From NCBI GenBank assembly GCA_016214175.1, contig JACRPB010000190.1, positions 1 through 39,688 of the forward strand: a stretch of 39,688 nt of DNA, given 5' to 3'. A program made the translations under genes and the position numbers. Within the stretch, counting starts at the first letter, position 1. The number at the start of each line of letters is the position of its first letter. Under the pieces are notes generated by a model. The model was not told the origin of the DNA. It ran no database searches and was given only the letters and a program-made list of their open reading frames with translations. This document shows, one piece after another, positions 21,912 through 31,550 of the stretch. Source of the DNA: Rhodocyclales bacterium (lineage in GTDB: Bacteria; Pseudomonadota; Gammaproteobacteria; Burkholderiales; Rhodocyclaceae).

Positions 21912-24017
21912 ATGACGCACACTACTTTCAAGCTGACGACGCTTGCCACCGCCCTGCTGCTTGCCTACGGCCAGGGTTTCGCTCAAGAACTCGACGTCGC
22001 AGAACTGTCCAAGCCGAGCAGTTCGGTATCGCTAGGCGTCGGCAACTGGTCCGCCAAACGTCCGCAGCAGGGGATCCATGACGGCATGCGCGACAATGGC
22101 GCCTACGGTCTGTTCGATGCCGACATCGTCAAGCGCGACGACGCCACCGGAACCTGGATGACCTTTACGGCACGCAGCCTGGGTACCACGACCCGCGAGC
22201 TGGGTGCCGGCTACGAACGCCAGGGCGACTGCGCCGCCAACCTCCGCTACAACGAACTGACGCGCGACAACCCGTACACTTTCAACACGGCCACGCAGGG
22301 CATCGGCACGACGACGCTGACGACCATCAGCGCCGCCAATCCAGCGCGCAGCGAAGTCACGCTGGGCACCCAGCGCAAGAAGTTCGACCTCGATCTCGTC
22401 AAGCACATCAGTCCGGAACTCAAGTTCGCGATCAACTTCAAGCAGGAAACCAAGGACGGCACGCGCCAGTGGGGGCGCGGCGGCGCAGCCGAATTCTCGG
22501 TGGAACCGATCGATGCCCGCACGCGCCAGATCGAGGCCACGCTGAGTCACACCGGCAAGCAATTGCAACTGTCCGGAGGCTATTACGGGAGCTGGTACGA
22601 CAACGCCAACTCCCTCGTCACCACCGCGCTCTCCACCGGCGCCGGCATCTACTATCTGACCCTGCCGCTCGACAATCAGGCGCACCAGTTGTTCCTCGAC
22701 GGCGGCTACAGTTTTACGCCGACGACGCGCGGCACCTTCAAGGTCCAGTATTCGCGTGCGACGCAGAACGAACATCTCGCGACCGCCGACATCGCCGGAC
22801 TGGCATTAGCCACCGCGCCGACGAACCTGAACGGCCGGATCGACACCACCCTCTACCAACTGGGCCTCACGGCGCGCCCGCTGCGCGACCTTTCCGTCGT
22901 CGCCAGCCTGCGCTACCGGAACGAGGACGACAAGACGCCGGTCGCGACTTACGTCACCACGGGTGCCGGTCCGACGATCGTGCACAACACGCCCTACAAC
23001 TACAAGACGCTGGCCGGCAAGCTCGAAGGCACTTACCAGTTGCCCGAAAACTTCAGCCTGATCGCCGGACTGGACCTCAGCAATCAGGACCGCACTTTGC
23101 CCGTCGGCAACCTCGTGGCCGGCACGGATACTGAGCGTTTCGTGCCGTTCCGGGCGGGCCTCGACGAAACCACCTACCGCTTGCAGTTACGCCGCGCCTT
23201 GTCCGACACCGTCAACGGCAGCGTGGCTTATCTGCAGGGCAAGCGCAAGGGCTCCGCCTACAGCGGAACCGAAGCGACGCAGTCCGATCAGATCAACCCG
23301 ATCCACATCGCCGATCGCACGCGGAACAAGTGGCGCCTGTCGGCCGACTGGATGCCGTCGGAGGCCTTCTCCCTCCAGGTCAACGTCGAAGCGGCCAAGG
23401 ACGAATACGGCAACGATGCCGCACGGCCGTATGGCTTGCGCGACGGCACGTCGAACCTGTATTCGCTGGACGCCAGCTATGCGATCAGCCGCAACTGGCA
23501 GGTCACGGGCTGGCTGTCCCACGACAACACGCGCGCCAATCAATACAACGCCCGCTGGCAGCAGGCCGCTCCCAACAACCTGGAAGCGCAGCGGACGACG
23601 CACCTCACCGACGCGGAAGACGCGCTCGGCCTCGGCGTGCGCGGAAAAGTCAGCGGCGCCTTCAACGTCGGCGCCGATCTGCAATGGACCGAAACGCGCG
23701 CCGAATATCCGTCCGACATCACGGTGACCGGCCTCGGCACGACGCTGACGCCCTACCCGGCCGGCAACAACGCCTTGCCGAACATCAGGAACCAGATCGT
23801 GACGCTCAAGCTGTTCGGCGTCTATGCGCTCGACAAGAACTCGGACCTGCGCGTCGACCTGATCCACGAGCGCTGGAAGACCAACGACTGGTCGTGGTTG
23901 TTCGCCGACGGCAGCCCCTTCACTTACGGCACGGCCACCGACGGTACCCAGGTCCTGTCGAATCCGAAGCAAACTTCCAATTTCATCGGCGCCCGCTACA
24001 TCTACAAGTTCCAATAA
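21912..24017 (+). CDS. MtrB/PioB-family decaheme-associated outer membrane beta-barrel protein
   Basis: Signal peptide; about 700 aa of alternating amphipathic beta strands; C-terminal NFIGARYIYKFQ ending in an aromatic-containing outer-membrane-protein-like strand; partnered with decaheme MtrA-like gene. Confidence 0.9.
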   Translation: MTHTTFKLTTLATALLLAYGQGFAQELDVAELSKPSSSVSLGVGNWSAKRPQQGIHDGMRDNGAYGLFDADIVKRDDATGTWMTFTARSLGTTTRELGAGYERQGDCAANLRYNELTRDNPYTFNTATQGIGTTTLTTISAANPARSEVTLGTQRKKFDLDLVKHISPELKFAINFKQETKDGTRQWGRGGAAEFSVEPIDARTRQIEATLSHTGKQLQLSGGYYGSWYDNANSLVTTALSTGAGIYYLTLPLDNQAHQLFLDGGYSFTPTTRGTFKVQYSRATQNEHLATADIAGLALATAPTNLNGRIDTTLYQLGLTARPLRDLSVVASLRYRNEDDKTPVATYVTTGAGPTIVHNTPYNYKTLAGKLEGTYQLPENFSLIAGLDLSNQDRTLPVGNLVAGTDTERFVPFRAGLDETTYRLQLRRALSDTVNGSVAYLQGKRKGSAYSGTEATQSDQINPIHIADRTRNKWRLSADWMPSEAFSLQVNVEAAKDEYGNDAARPYGLRDGTSNLYSLDASYAISRNWQVTGWLSHDNTRANQYNARWQQAAPNNLEAQRTTHLTDAEDALGLGVRGKVSGAFNVGADLQWTETRAEYPSDITVTGLGTTLTPYPAGNNALPNIRNQIVTLKLFGVYALDKNSDLRVDLIHERWKTNDWSWLFADGSPFTYGTATDGTQVLSNPKQTSNFIGARYIYKFQ

Positions 24018-24030
24018 CTCCGGATCCATC

Positions 24031-25989
24031 GTGACCCACCGCATCGTCGTCTACGTCTGCGCCCTTTGCGCTTTCCTCGCCGCCGGTGCGGCTTCCGCCG
24101 CCGGTCTCGACAACGCCGCTTGTCTCACCTGCCACGACGCCAAGGCGCAAGCCATCGAGGTGCCTGGCGCCGACGGCACGCGCGCACTAAAGGCGGTGAC
24201 GCCGGACGGGTACGGCAAAGCGGTGCACGCCAAGATGCAATGCGTGACCTGCCACACCGAAATCACCGACGCCGCCGCGCCGCACAAGAAGGCGGCGGAC
24301 GCGAAGGTGACGGAGTGCTCGAAGTGCCACGAAGACCTGGCGACGCAGGCGCAGGCCGCCGGCAAGCCCTTGGCCCCCGGCTTCGACAGCGTGGCGAAGA
24401 ACATCGCCGCCTATCGTGCGTCTTTCCATGCGCGGCAGAACAAGGAAGACAAGTCGCGGCTCAACGCCACCTGCAACGACTGCCACGACACCCATACTTT
24501 TCTCGTACCGGCCAAGGACACGCTGGCCTACGCCCAATGGCGCCTTTCCACGCCCGCGCTCTGCGGCGAGACCTGCCATAGCGACGAACTCGACGACTAC
24601 AAGAAGTCGATACACGGCAAGGAAACCCAGGACAAAGGCAACCTGAAGTCGGCCGTCTGCGTCGACTGCCACACCACGCATGCCATCGGCAGCACCTCGG
24701 CCGACCCGATCAAGCTCGCCATCACCGCCAACTGCGGCTCCTGCCACCAGGAGAACCTGAAGACCTATCTCGGCACCTACCACGGCCAGGTCGCCCGCCT
24801 CGGCTACGCCTATACGGCCAAGTGCTACGACTGCCACGGCAGCCATACCATCGCCAAGGTAGACGACCCGCGCGCCAAGGTGAGCGAGAAGAACCGGCTC
24901 AAGACCTGCCGCCAGTGCCACAACGGCAAGAAGGACCTGCCCGAGGCGACCGCCGGCTTCGTCAGCTTCGGCGCGCACGCCCACGCCCACGACCGCGAGC
25001 GCTATCCGCAGGTCTGGTATTCGGCGCGCTTCATGGGCGGACTGCTGCTGTTCGTCTTCGCCTACTTCTGGGCGCATTCCCTGCTCTGGTGGTATCGCGA
25101 ATACATGGACCACAAGCTCGGCCGCGCGCACCTGCACGTGCGCACCGAAGACCTGCCCAAGGAACTGACCGGCAAGGCGGTGCGCCGCTTCGGCCTGATC
25201 TGGCGCATCGGCCACATCTGCTTCGCCATCAGCGTCATGGTGCTGATCCTCACCGGCATGACCGTGTTCTATGCCGAGACGGCGTGGGCACCCGTGGTGG
25301 TTCAAGCATTCGGCGGCCCCAAGGTCACCGGCTACGTCCACCGCGTCGCCGCGGCCATCATGCTCGGCATTTTCTTCCTCCATATCGTCGGCGTCGCCAT
25401 CAACATCGCCCGCACCTGGAAGACCTTCCGCTTCTTCGGCCCGGAATCGCTGCTGCCGCGCTGGCAGGACTTCACCGACGCCTGGGGCATGTTCAAGTGG
25501 TTCGTCGACAAGGGGCCGCGACCGACCTTCGACCGCTGGACCTACTGGGAAAAGTTCGACTACTGGGCGGTGTTCTGGGGCATGTTCATCATCGGCGGCA
25601 GCGGCATGATGATGGCCTTCCCGCACGTCACCGCGCAGTACCTGCCCGGCTGGGTGTTCAACGTCGCGATGCTGGTCCACGGCGAGGAAGGTTTCCTCTG
25701 CGCCGTGTTCCTGTTCACCGTGCATTTCTTCAACAACCACTTCCGTCCGGACAAGATGCCGCCGCCCGACGTCGTCATGTTCACCGGCGTGCAGACGATA
25801 GAAGAGTTCCGCCGCGAGCATACCGAGCAGTACAAGCGCCTGGTTGCCGCCGGCGAGCTGGAGAAGTATCTGGTCGATGTGCCGTCGCAGCCGATGACGC
25901 GCGGCTCGAAGGTGCTCGGCCTGGTGCTGATCGCTTGCGGCCTGACCTTGCTGATCCTGGTCGGCATCGGATTCTTCGGCGGTGCGTGA
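24031..25989 (+). CDS. Multiheme cytochrome c fused to a membrane cytochrome b (FdnI/b561-like) domain; CbcL-like
   Basis: GTG start, signal peptide, eight CxxCH plus one CX3CH motif, then C-terminal TM region with His-bearing helices (RIGHICFAISVMVLILTGM, GYVHRVAAAIMLGIFFLHIVGVAI, HGEEGFLCAVFLFTVHFFNNHF). Confidence 0.9.
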   Translation: MTHRIVVYVCALCAFLAAGAASAAGLDNAACLTCHDAKAQAIEVPGADGTRALKAVTPDGYGKAVHAKMQCVTCHTEITDAAAPHKKAADAKVTECSKCHEDLATQAQAAGKPLAPGFDSVAKNIAAYRASFHARQNKEDKSRLNATCNDCHDTHTFLVPAKDTLAYAQWRLSTPALCGETCHSDELDDYKKSIHGKETQDKGNLKSAVCVDCHTTHAIGSTSADPIKLAITANCGSCHQENLKTYLGTYHGQVARLGYAYTAKCYDCHGSHTIAKVDDPRAKVSEKNRLKTCRQCHNGKKDLPEATAGFVSFGAHAHAHDRERYPQVWYSARFMGGLLLFVFAYFWAHSLLWWYREYMDHKLGRAHLHVRTEDLPKELTGKAVRRFGLIWRIGHICFAISVMVLILTGMTVFYAETAWAPVVVQAFGGPKVTGYVHRVAAAIMLGIFFLHIVGVAINIARTWKTFRFFGPESLLPRWQDFTDAWGMFKWFVDKGPRPTFDRWTYWEKFDYWAVFWGMFIIGGSGMMMAFPHVTAQYLPGWVFNVAMLVHGEEGFLCAVFLFTVHFFNNHFRPDKMPPPDVVMFTGVQTIEEFRREHTEQYKRLVAAGELEKYLVDVPSQPMTRGSKVLGLVLIACGLTLLILVGIGFFGGA

Positions 25990-26695
25990 GCGGCTCGCCG
26001 TGACGGCGGCGCGGCGCGCACGCCACGCCTTCGGCGGCGGAGCGACGCCGCATGTCGGCGACCGCAGCGGCGGGAAGATCGCCATCTGCATCGCCGACGA
26101 ACAGGACGCGCTCGGCGTCGACTTGCGGCAGTGCATTGCCGCGGCCAACGACATGCTCGTCAGCGACGGCGAAGCATGGCCGAGCGGCCTCAGCCGCTGC
26201 GGGCGTGCCGTGCTGATTCTGGGCATGCGCATGACCGAACGCAACGAACTCGACCTGGTGCGCCGCATCAGCAGGGACCGGCCCGAACTGCCGATTCTCG
26301 CGCTCGGCAGTCACAGCGAGCAGCGGTACGCGCAGCGCGCGCTGCGCGCCGGCGCCGCCGGCTACCTGCGCGTGAACAGCGACCGGGATCTCCTGTTCGC
26401 GGTCATCCGCAAGATCGCCGCCGGCGGCATCCATGTCAGCGCCGAACTGGCCGAGCAGATGGCGCGCGCGCGCATGGACAACGCCCGCCCGCCGCCGCAT
26501 GCCGCACTGTCCGACCGCGAATTCCAGGTCTTCCTGATGAGCGTCGACGGCCAGGCGCCGGATCAGATTGCCCACACCCTGGCGCGCAGCATGAAGACCG
26601 TCGCTTGCCACAGGAACCGCATCCTGCGGAAGTTGAACCTGGCGCATCCGACGCAATTGCTGTCCTACGCCGCCGCGCACGGGCTGCTCGAGTAG
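25982..26695 (+). CDS. LuxR/NarL-type DNA-binding regulator with degenerate receiver domain
   Basis: C-terminal LSDREFQVFLMSVDGQAPDQIAHTLARSMKTVACHRNRILRKLNL HTH; N-terminal receiver-like fold but VLILGMRM replaces VLLDLRM; GTG start overlaps the upstream cytochrome gene. Confidence 0.82.
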   Translation: MRERLAVTAARRARHAFGGGATPHVGDRSGGKIAICIADEQDALGVDLRQCIAAANDMLVSDGEAWPSGLSRCGRAVLILGMRMTERNELDLVRRISRDRPELPILALGSHSEQRYAQRALRAGAAGYLRVNSDRDLLFAVIRKIAAGGIHVSAELAEQMARARMDNARPPPHAALSDREFQVFLMSVDGQAPDQIAHTLARSMKTVACHRNRILRKLNLAHPTQLLSYAAAHGLLE

Positions 26696-26713
26696 CCCGC
26701 CCGTAAGACCCGG

Positions 26714-26735
26714 CGCGGCGTCACGGCACGCCGCG
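26714..26735 (+). terminator. Possible hairpin (terminator-like, no U-tract) after LuxR-type gene
   Basis: CGCGGCGT-CACGGC-ACGCCGCG perfect 8-bp stem, 18 nt after the stop codon. Confidence 0.4.
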
Positions 26736-26896
26736 ACCCGGCGCATGCGGCCTGTCGGCGCAGCCCGACAGCTTCAGTTCCCGATTCTGGCGGCGGATGA
26801 TGAGCGCGGCTCCGCCTTTGGCGATACGTCGCACGCTTCCCGAAAGCGCGAGTCCAACGGACAGGTCATTGCATGCGCTCAGAGAACCGGGAAGTC

Positions 26897-29233
26897 ATGG
26901 ACCACAAGAACGTTATCACCAAGACCGGCAAGGGCATGCGCGAAGCGTCAGGCAGCACGCATCTGCTGCCGCGCGAGTTGCGCAGCCTGCTCAACAAGGT
27001 CGACGGCAAGTCGTCGCTGGACGATTTGCAAATGCGGCTCGGCGATTGGCCGGGCTCCGGGCTGGAAGCGGTCCTGGAACGCCTCGCCGACGAAGGATTC
27101 ATCCGCGCGGCGGGGGGGCACGACATCGACGCGCCGTCGTCGCCCGCGCCGGACGAAGGCGCCGATCTCGATTTCACCTCGCGACAATGGGTCGCCGCAA
27201 TGCAGGCCGACCAGGTGCGCGAGGAAACCGACGCGGCAGCGCGACGCAAGGCCGAGGACACGGCCAAACGCTGGGCCGAGATCCGAACCAAACGCCGCGC
27301 CGCGGCGCGCGCCAAGCGCGAGAGCGACAAGCTCGCCAGAGACGAGGCCGAGAAACAGGCGGCACGCGCGGCCGCGGAACACGCCCAGCGCGAAGCCGCG
27401 GAACGCGCCCGCCGCGAGGCCGAAGAACAGGCGGCACGCGCGGCCGCTGAACAGGCCCAGCGCGCCGCCGCGGAACGCGCCCGCCGCGAGGCCGAAGAAC
27501 AGGCCGCACGCGCGGCCGCAGAACAAGCCCGGCGCGCCGCCGTGGAACGCGCCCGCCGTGGAGCCGAAGAAGAAGCGGCACGCGCCGCAGAACAGGCCCA
27601 GCGCGCCGCTGCGGAACGCGCCCGCCGCGAAGCCGAAGAACAGGCCGCACGCGCTGCCGCGGAACACGCCCGGCGCACCGCCGCGGAACGCACCCGCCGC
27701 GAAGCCGAAGAAAAAGCGGCACGCGCAGCCGCGGCACGCAATGAAGCAGAAGCGGGCGAGCGGACCGCAAGGGAAGCCGCCGAATCCGCCAGGCGCGAAG
27801 CCGCGGACAGATTGAAGCGGCAGATCGCGGAACTGGCCCGGCATGAGGCCGAGGCGCCGAGCGAGCCGCTTGCGCGCGACGAAGACGAAGCGGCGCCGCA
27901 GCAGGAAGAGGAAATAATATTTCGGCAGGACGAACGAAGAAGCCCCCGGCGCGAACCGGCATTCGCCCCCGCGCCGCGCATCGCATCGCCCCTCAAACCG
28001 CGAGCCGCGGAACCCACGGGTGCCGCTCCCCTTCCTCGGCGGCGGCGAATCCGCTGGGGCAAACCCGTCGCCTGGAGCCTGGGCTGGCTGCTCGTGGTAG
28101 GCCTGATCCTGCTGCATCTATTGCCCTTTACCTGGCGCGTCAGGAGCTTCGAGCAGGCGGCCTCCCGGCAACTCGAACAGCCGGTGAATATCCGCGCAGT
28201 CCACTTGTCGCTGGTGCCGCAGCCGCATTGGCGCCTGGACGGCGTGTCCATCGGCGCCGGCGGCCAGATCGAGATTCCGCGGGTCAGGATGATCGCGGAG
28301 TTTGCCACCTTGCTCAGCGACCATCCGGCTTTCACGATGATCGAACTCGACGCGCCCCGCGTCCGCGCCGAGGGACTCGCCTGGTTGCTGTTGGGCAAGG
28401 CGGGCGCGCACAGCGTCGCCTTCGGCCGCGTGGAAGCGGGCAACGTCGCGGTAGACGTGGGGAACCTCAGCCTGCCGACCTTCGACGTCAGCGCCGATGT
28501 CGGCGCCGACGGGCGCTGGCAGAAAATCGTCGCCCGCTCCCAGGACCGCAGGATAGGCGTCGAACTGCAGCCGAACGCGGAATCGATACAAGTCGTCGCC
28601 AGCGCAAGTTCGCTCGCCCTGCCGTTCGCGGCGGCGCCGAAAATCACCGACTTGCGCGCCACCGGCACGGTCGGTCGCCACGCCTTGGAACTGACCACGA
28701 TCGAAGGCCGCGTCCTCGGCGGCGGCATCGACGGCAACGCCAGACTGGCATGGGGAGCGACCCTAAGCCTGGAGGGCGAAGTGCTGGCCAAGCGGATCGA
28801 CGCGGCGCAGTTGTACCCCGAACTCTTCGACGAAGGCCGGCTCGATCTGACGGCCGCGTTCGCCCTGCCGCTCGACGATGCCGAGCGGCCGGCGCCGCGC
28901 CTAGCCGGCCGCTTCTCGATCGCGCGCGGCACCCTGCGCGGCGTGGATCTCGGCAGCGTGCTGAAGAACCTCGGCGTCGGCGGCCGCACGCGCTTCGCCA
29001 AGCTCGAAGGCAGCGTGCTCCACGAAGTGGGGCGGACGCAATTGCGCGAAATGCGCCTCGATGCCGGCCCGATGTCCGCCACCGGCACGGCCGACGTCGA
29101 TGCCGACGGCGCCGTTCGCGGCCATGCGGCAGTCCTGCTCGCCTTCTCCGGCCAGCGCCACAACGCCCGCCTCGAACTGGCCGGCAACTTCCAGCCGCCC
29201 TACGGCCGCAACATCCGCTGGATCAGGCGTTAG
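26897..29233 (+). CDS. Coiled-coil / TM / AsmA-like C-terminal domain fusion protein
   Basis: Small helical N-terminal domain, long Ala/Glu/Arg coiled coil, TM helix WSLGWLLVVGLILLHLLPF, then AsmA-like repeats ending GHAAVLLAFSGQRHNARLELAGNFQPPYGRNIRWIRR; in-frame upstream ATG at 26873 also possible. Confidence 0.75.
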   Translation: MDHKNVITKTGKGMREASGSTHLLPRELRSLLNKVDGKSSLDDLQMRLGDWPGSGLEAVLERLADEGFIRAAGGHDIDAPSSPAPDEGADLDFTSRQWVAAMQADQVREETDAAARRKAEDTAKRWAEIRTKRRAAARAKRESDKLARDEAEKQAARAAAEHAQREAAERARREAEEQAARAAAEQAQRAAAERARREAEEQAARAAAEQARRAAVERARRGAEEEAARAAEQAQRAAAERARREAEEQAARAAAEHARRTAAERTRREAEEKAARAAAARNEAEAGERTAREAAESARREAADRLKRQIAELARHEAEAPSEPLARDEDEAAPQQEEEIIFRQDERRSPRREPAFAPAPRIASPLKPRAAEPTGAAPLPRRRRIRWGKPVAWSLGWLLVVGLILLHLLPFTWRVRSFEQAASRQLEQPVNIRAVHLSLVPQPHWRLDGVSIGAGGQIEIPRVRMIAEFATLLSDHPAFTMIELDAPRVRAEGLAWLLLGKAGAHSVAFGRVEAGNVAVDVGNLSLPTFDVSADVGADGRWQKIVARSQDRRIGVELQPNAESIQVVASASSLALPFAAAPKITDLRATGTVGRHALELTTIEGRVLGGGIDGNARLAWGATLSLEGEVLAKRIDAAQLYPELFDEGRLDLTAAFALPLDDAERPAPRLAGRFSIARGTLRGVDLGSVLKNLGVGGRTRFAKLEGSVLHEVGRTQLREMRLDAGPMSATGTADVDADGAVRGHAAVLLAFSGQRHNARLELAGNFQPPYGRNIRWIRR
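27350..27740 (+). repeat. About 5 tandem copies of a 72-bp (24-aa) coiled-coil coding repeat
   Basis: Units EQAARAAAEQAQRAAAERARREAE repeated with few substitutions; one unit is 1 aa shorter. Confidence 0.85.
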
Positions 29234-29342
29234 CGCGGCATGCGGCGACGCCGCATTCGTACAAGCTATTTGACTTTCGACAGAGCCGATCCTAAGGTTG
29301 CCCTACAAGGAGTTTTCCAAGAAGAACTCAAGAGGAGACCAC

Positions 29343-29573
29343 ATGACAACCAACGCCGGAACACCCATACCCTCGGCCACGCGAGCCGTTTCGCTGGCCC
29401 TGATGCTGTGGTTCTCGATCGGCCTGTTCTTTCTGCTGGTGTCTTGGTGGTTCGGCGGCGACCGCTACTACGACGGAATCTTCGGCCATTACACGCTGGC
29501 CGTGATGACCGGCGGCCTAGCCGTCGGCTGCGTACTTCACCTCGTCGCACAGCGGTCCGGAGACCAGACTTAG
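29343..29573 (+). CDS. Small two-TM membrane protein of unknown function
   Basis: RBS AAGAGGAGACC before the ATG; 76 aa with two hydrophobic segments (SLALMLWFSIGLFFLLVSWWF, YTLAVMTGGLAVGCVLHLV). Confidence 0.65.
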   Translation: MTTNAGTPIPSATRAVSLALMLWFSIGLFFLLVSWWFGGDRYYDGIFGHYTLAVMTGGLAVGCVLHLVAQRSGDQT

Positions 29574-29591
29574 CGCGCCCGCCGGGCGCGC
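29573..29591. terminator. GC-rich hairpin between convergent genes
   Basis: GCGCGCCC-GCC-GGGCGCGC perfect 8-bp stem between the small membrane protein stop and the rhlE stop. Confidence 0.4.
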
Positions 29592-29605
29592 CAAGAACTG
29601 CGGTT

Positions 29606-30925
<1,320 letters not shown>

Positions 30926-31220
30926 TGGAGTACTCCTGGATTCGGCCCAACGTGCACAGGCACGAACCAGTCGAGGCAGAAACGCTTTGGGGGGAGAAAC
31001 GCGGCAAGAGGATCTATTCGCGACGCGCGGCAATGACTGATAAGGGCCAACGCGGCGCGCAGTGTATCAGCTTTCGATGATCTTCGGCGCAGAACTTGTC
31101 CGGCGAGTGAGGACATTCCGCCGCGGCCGGCGGCAGCGCCGGGGAATCCTTGCGCACGGCGAGTCGCCGCGCATACAATCGACATCCGATTCCAACCACC
31201 GCAACCAGCCGAGGAAGCCC

Positions 31221-31490
31221 ATGTCCCAGGACAAATTCATCGAAGTCATCGGCGGCGCCGCGATTCGCGGCCCGATCATCAAGATCTCCTGCCTGGCGTC
31301 GCGCCTCCAGCCGCAAAAGGAAGGCAACAAGGTCGACACCGTGCTCGTCCATGACGGCGATCTGATCCTGCCGGTCGAGGCGGCAGTGCGCCTGCATGGC
31401 GCCCTATCCACGGTCATCGAGCAATTGGTCAAGCAAGGCGTGCTGGTGCAGAAAAAGCCGGAAGACGCGGCCCCGGCCGTCGAAAAATAG
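31221..31490 (+). CDS. Small hypothetical protein (89 aa)
   Basis: MSQDKFIEVIGGAAIRGPIIKISCLASRLQPQKEGNKVDTVLVHDGDLILPVEAAVRL; coding-like composition; family not recognised. Confidence 0.6.
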   Translation: MSQDKFIEVIGGAAIRGPIIKISCLASRLQPQKEGNKVDTVLVHDGDLILPVEAAVRLHGALSTVIEQLVKQGVLVQKKPEDAAPAVEK

Positions 31491-31550
31491 CGGGAAGCCT
31501 GACGTCTCGCGGCTCGATGGGGCCGCACCAGCCGCCGTCGCGGCGCGCGA

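Noticed and set aside
24187-26268. 693-aa minus-strand ORF
   Set aside because: Antisense to the multiheme b/c cytochrome; no recognisable domains
26866-29187. 773-aa minus-strand Ser/Ala/Arg-rich ORF
   Set aside because: Low-complexity antisense of the coiled-coil/AsmA-like gene
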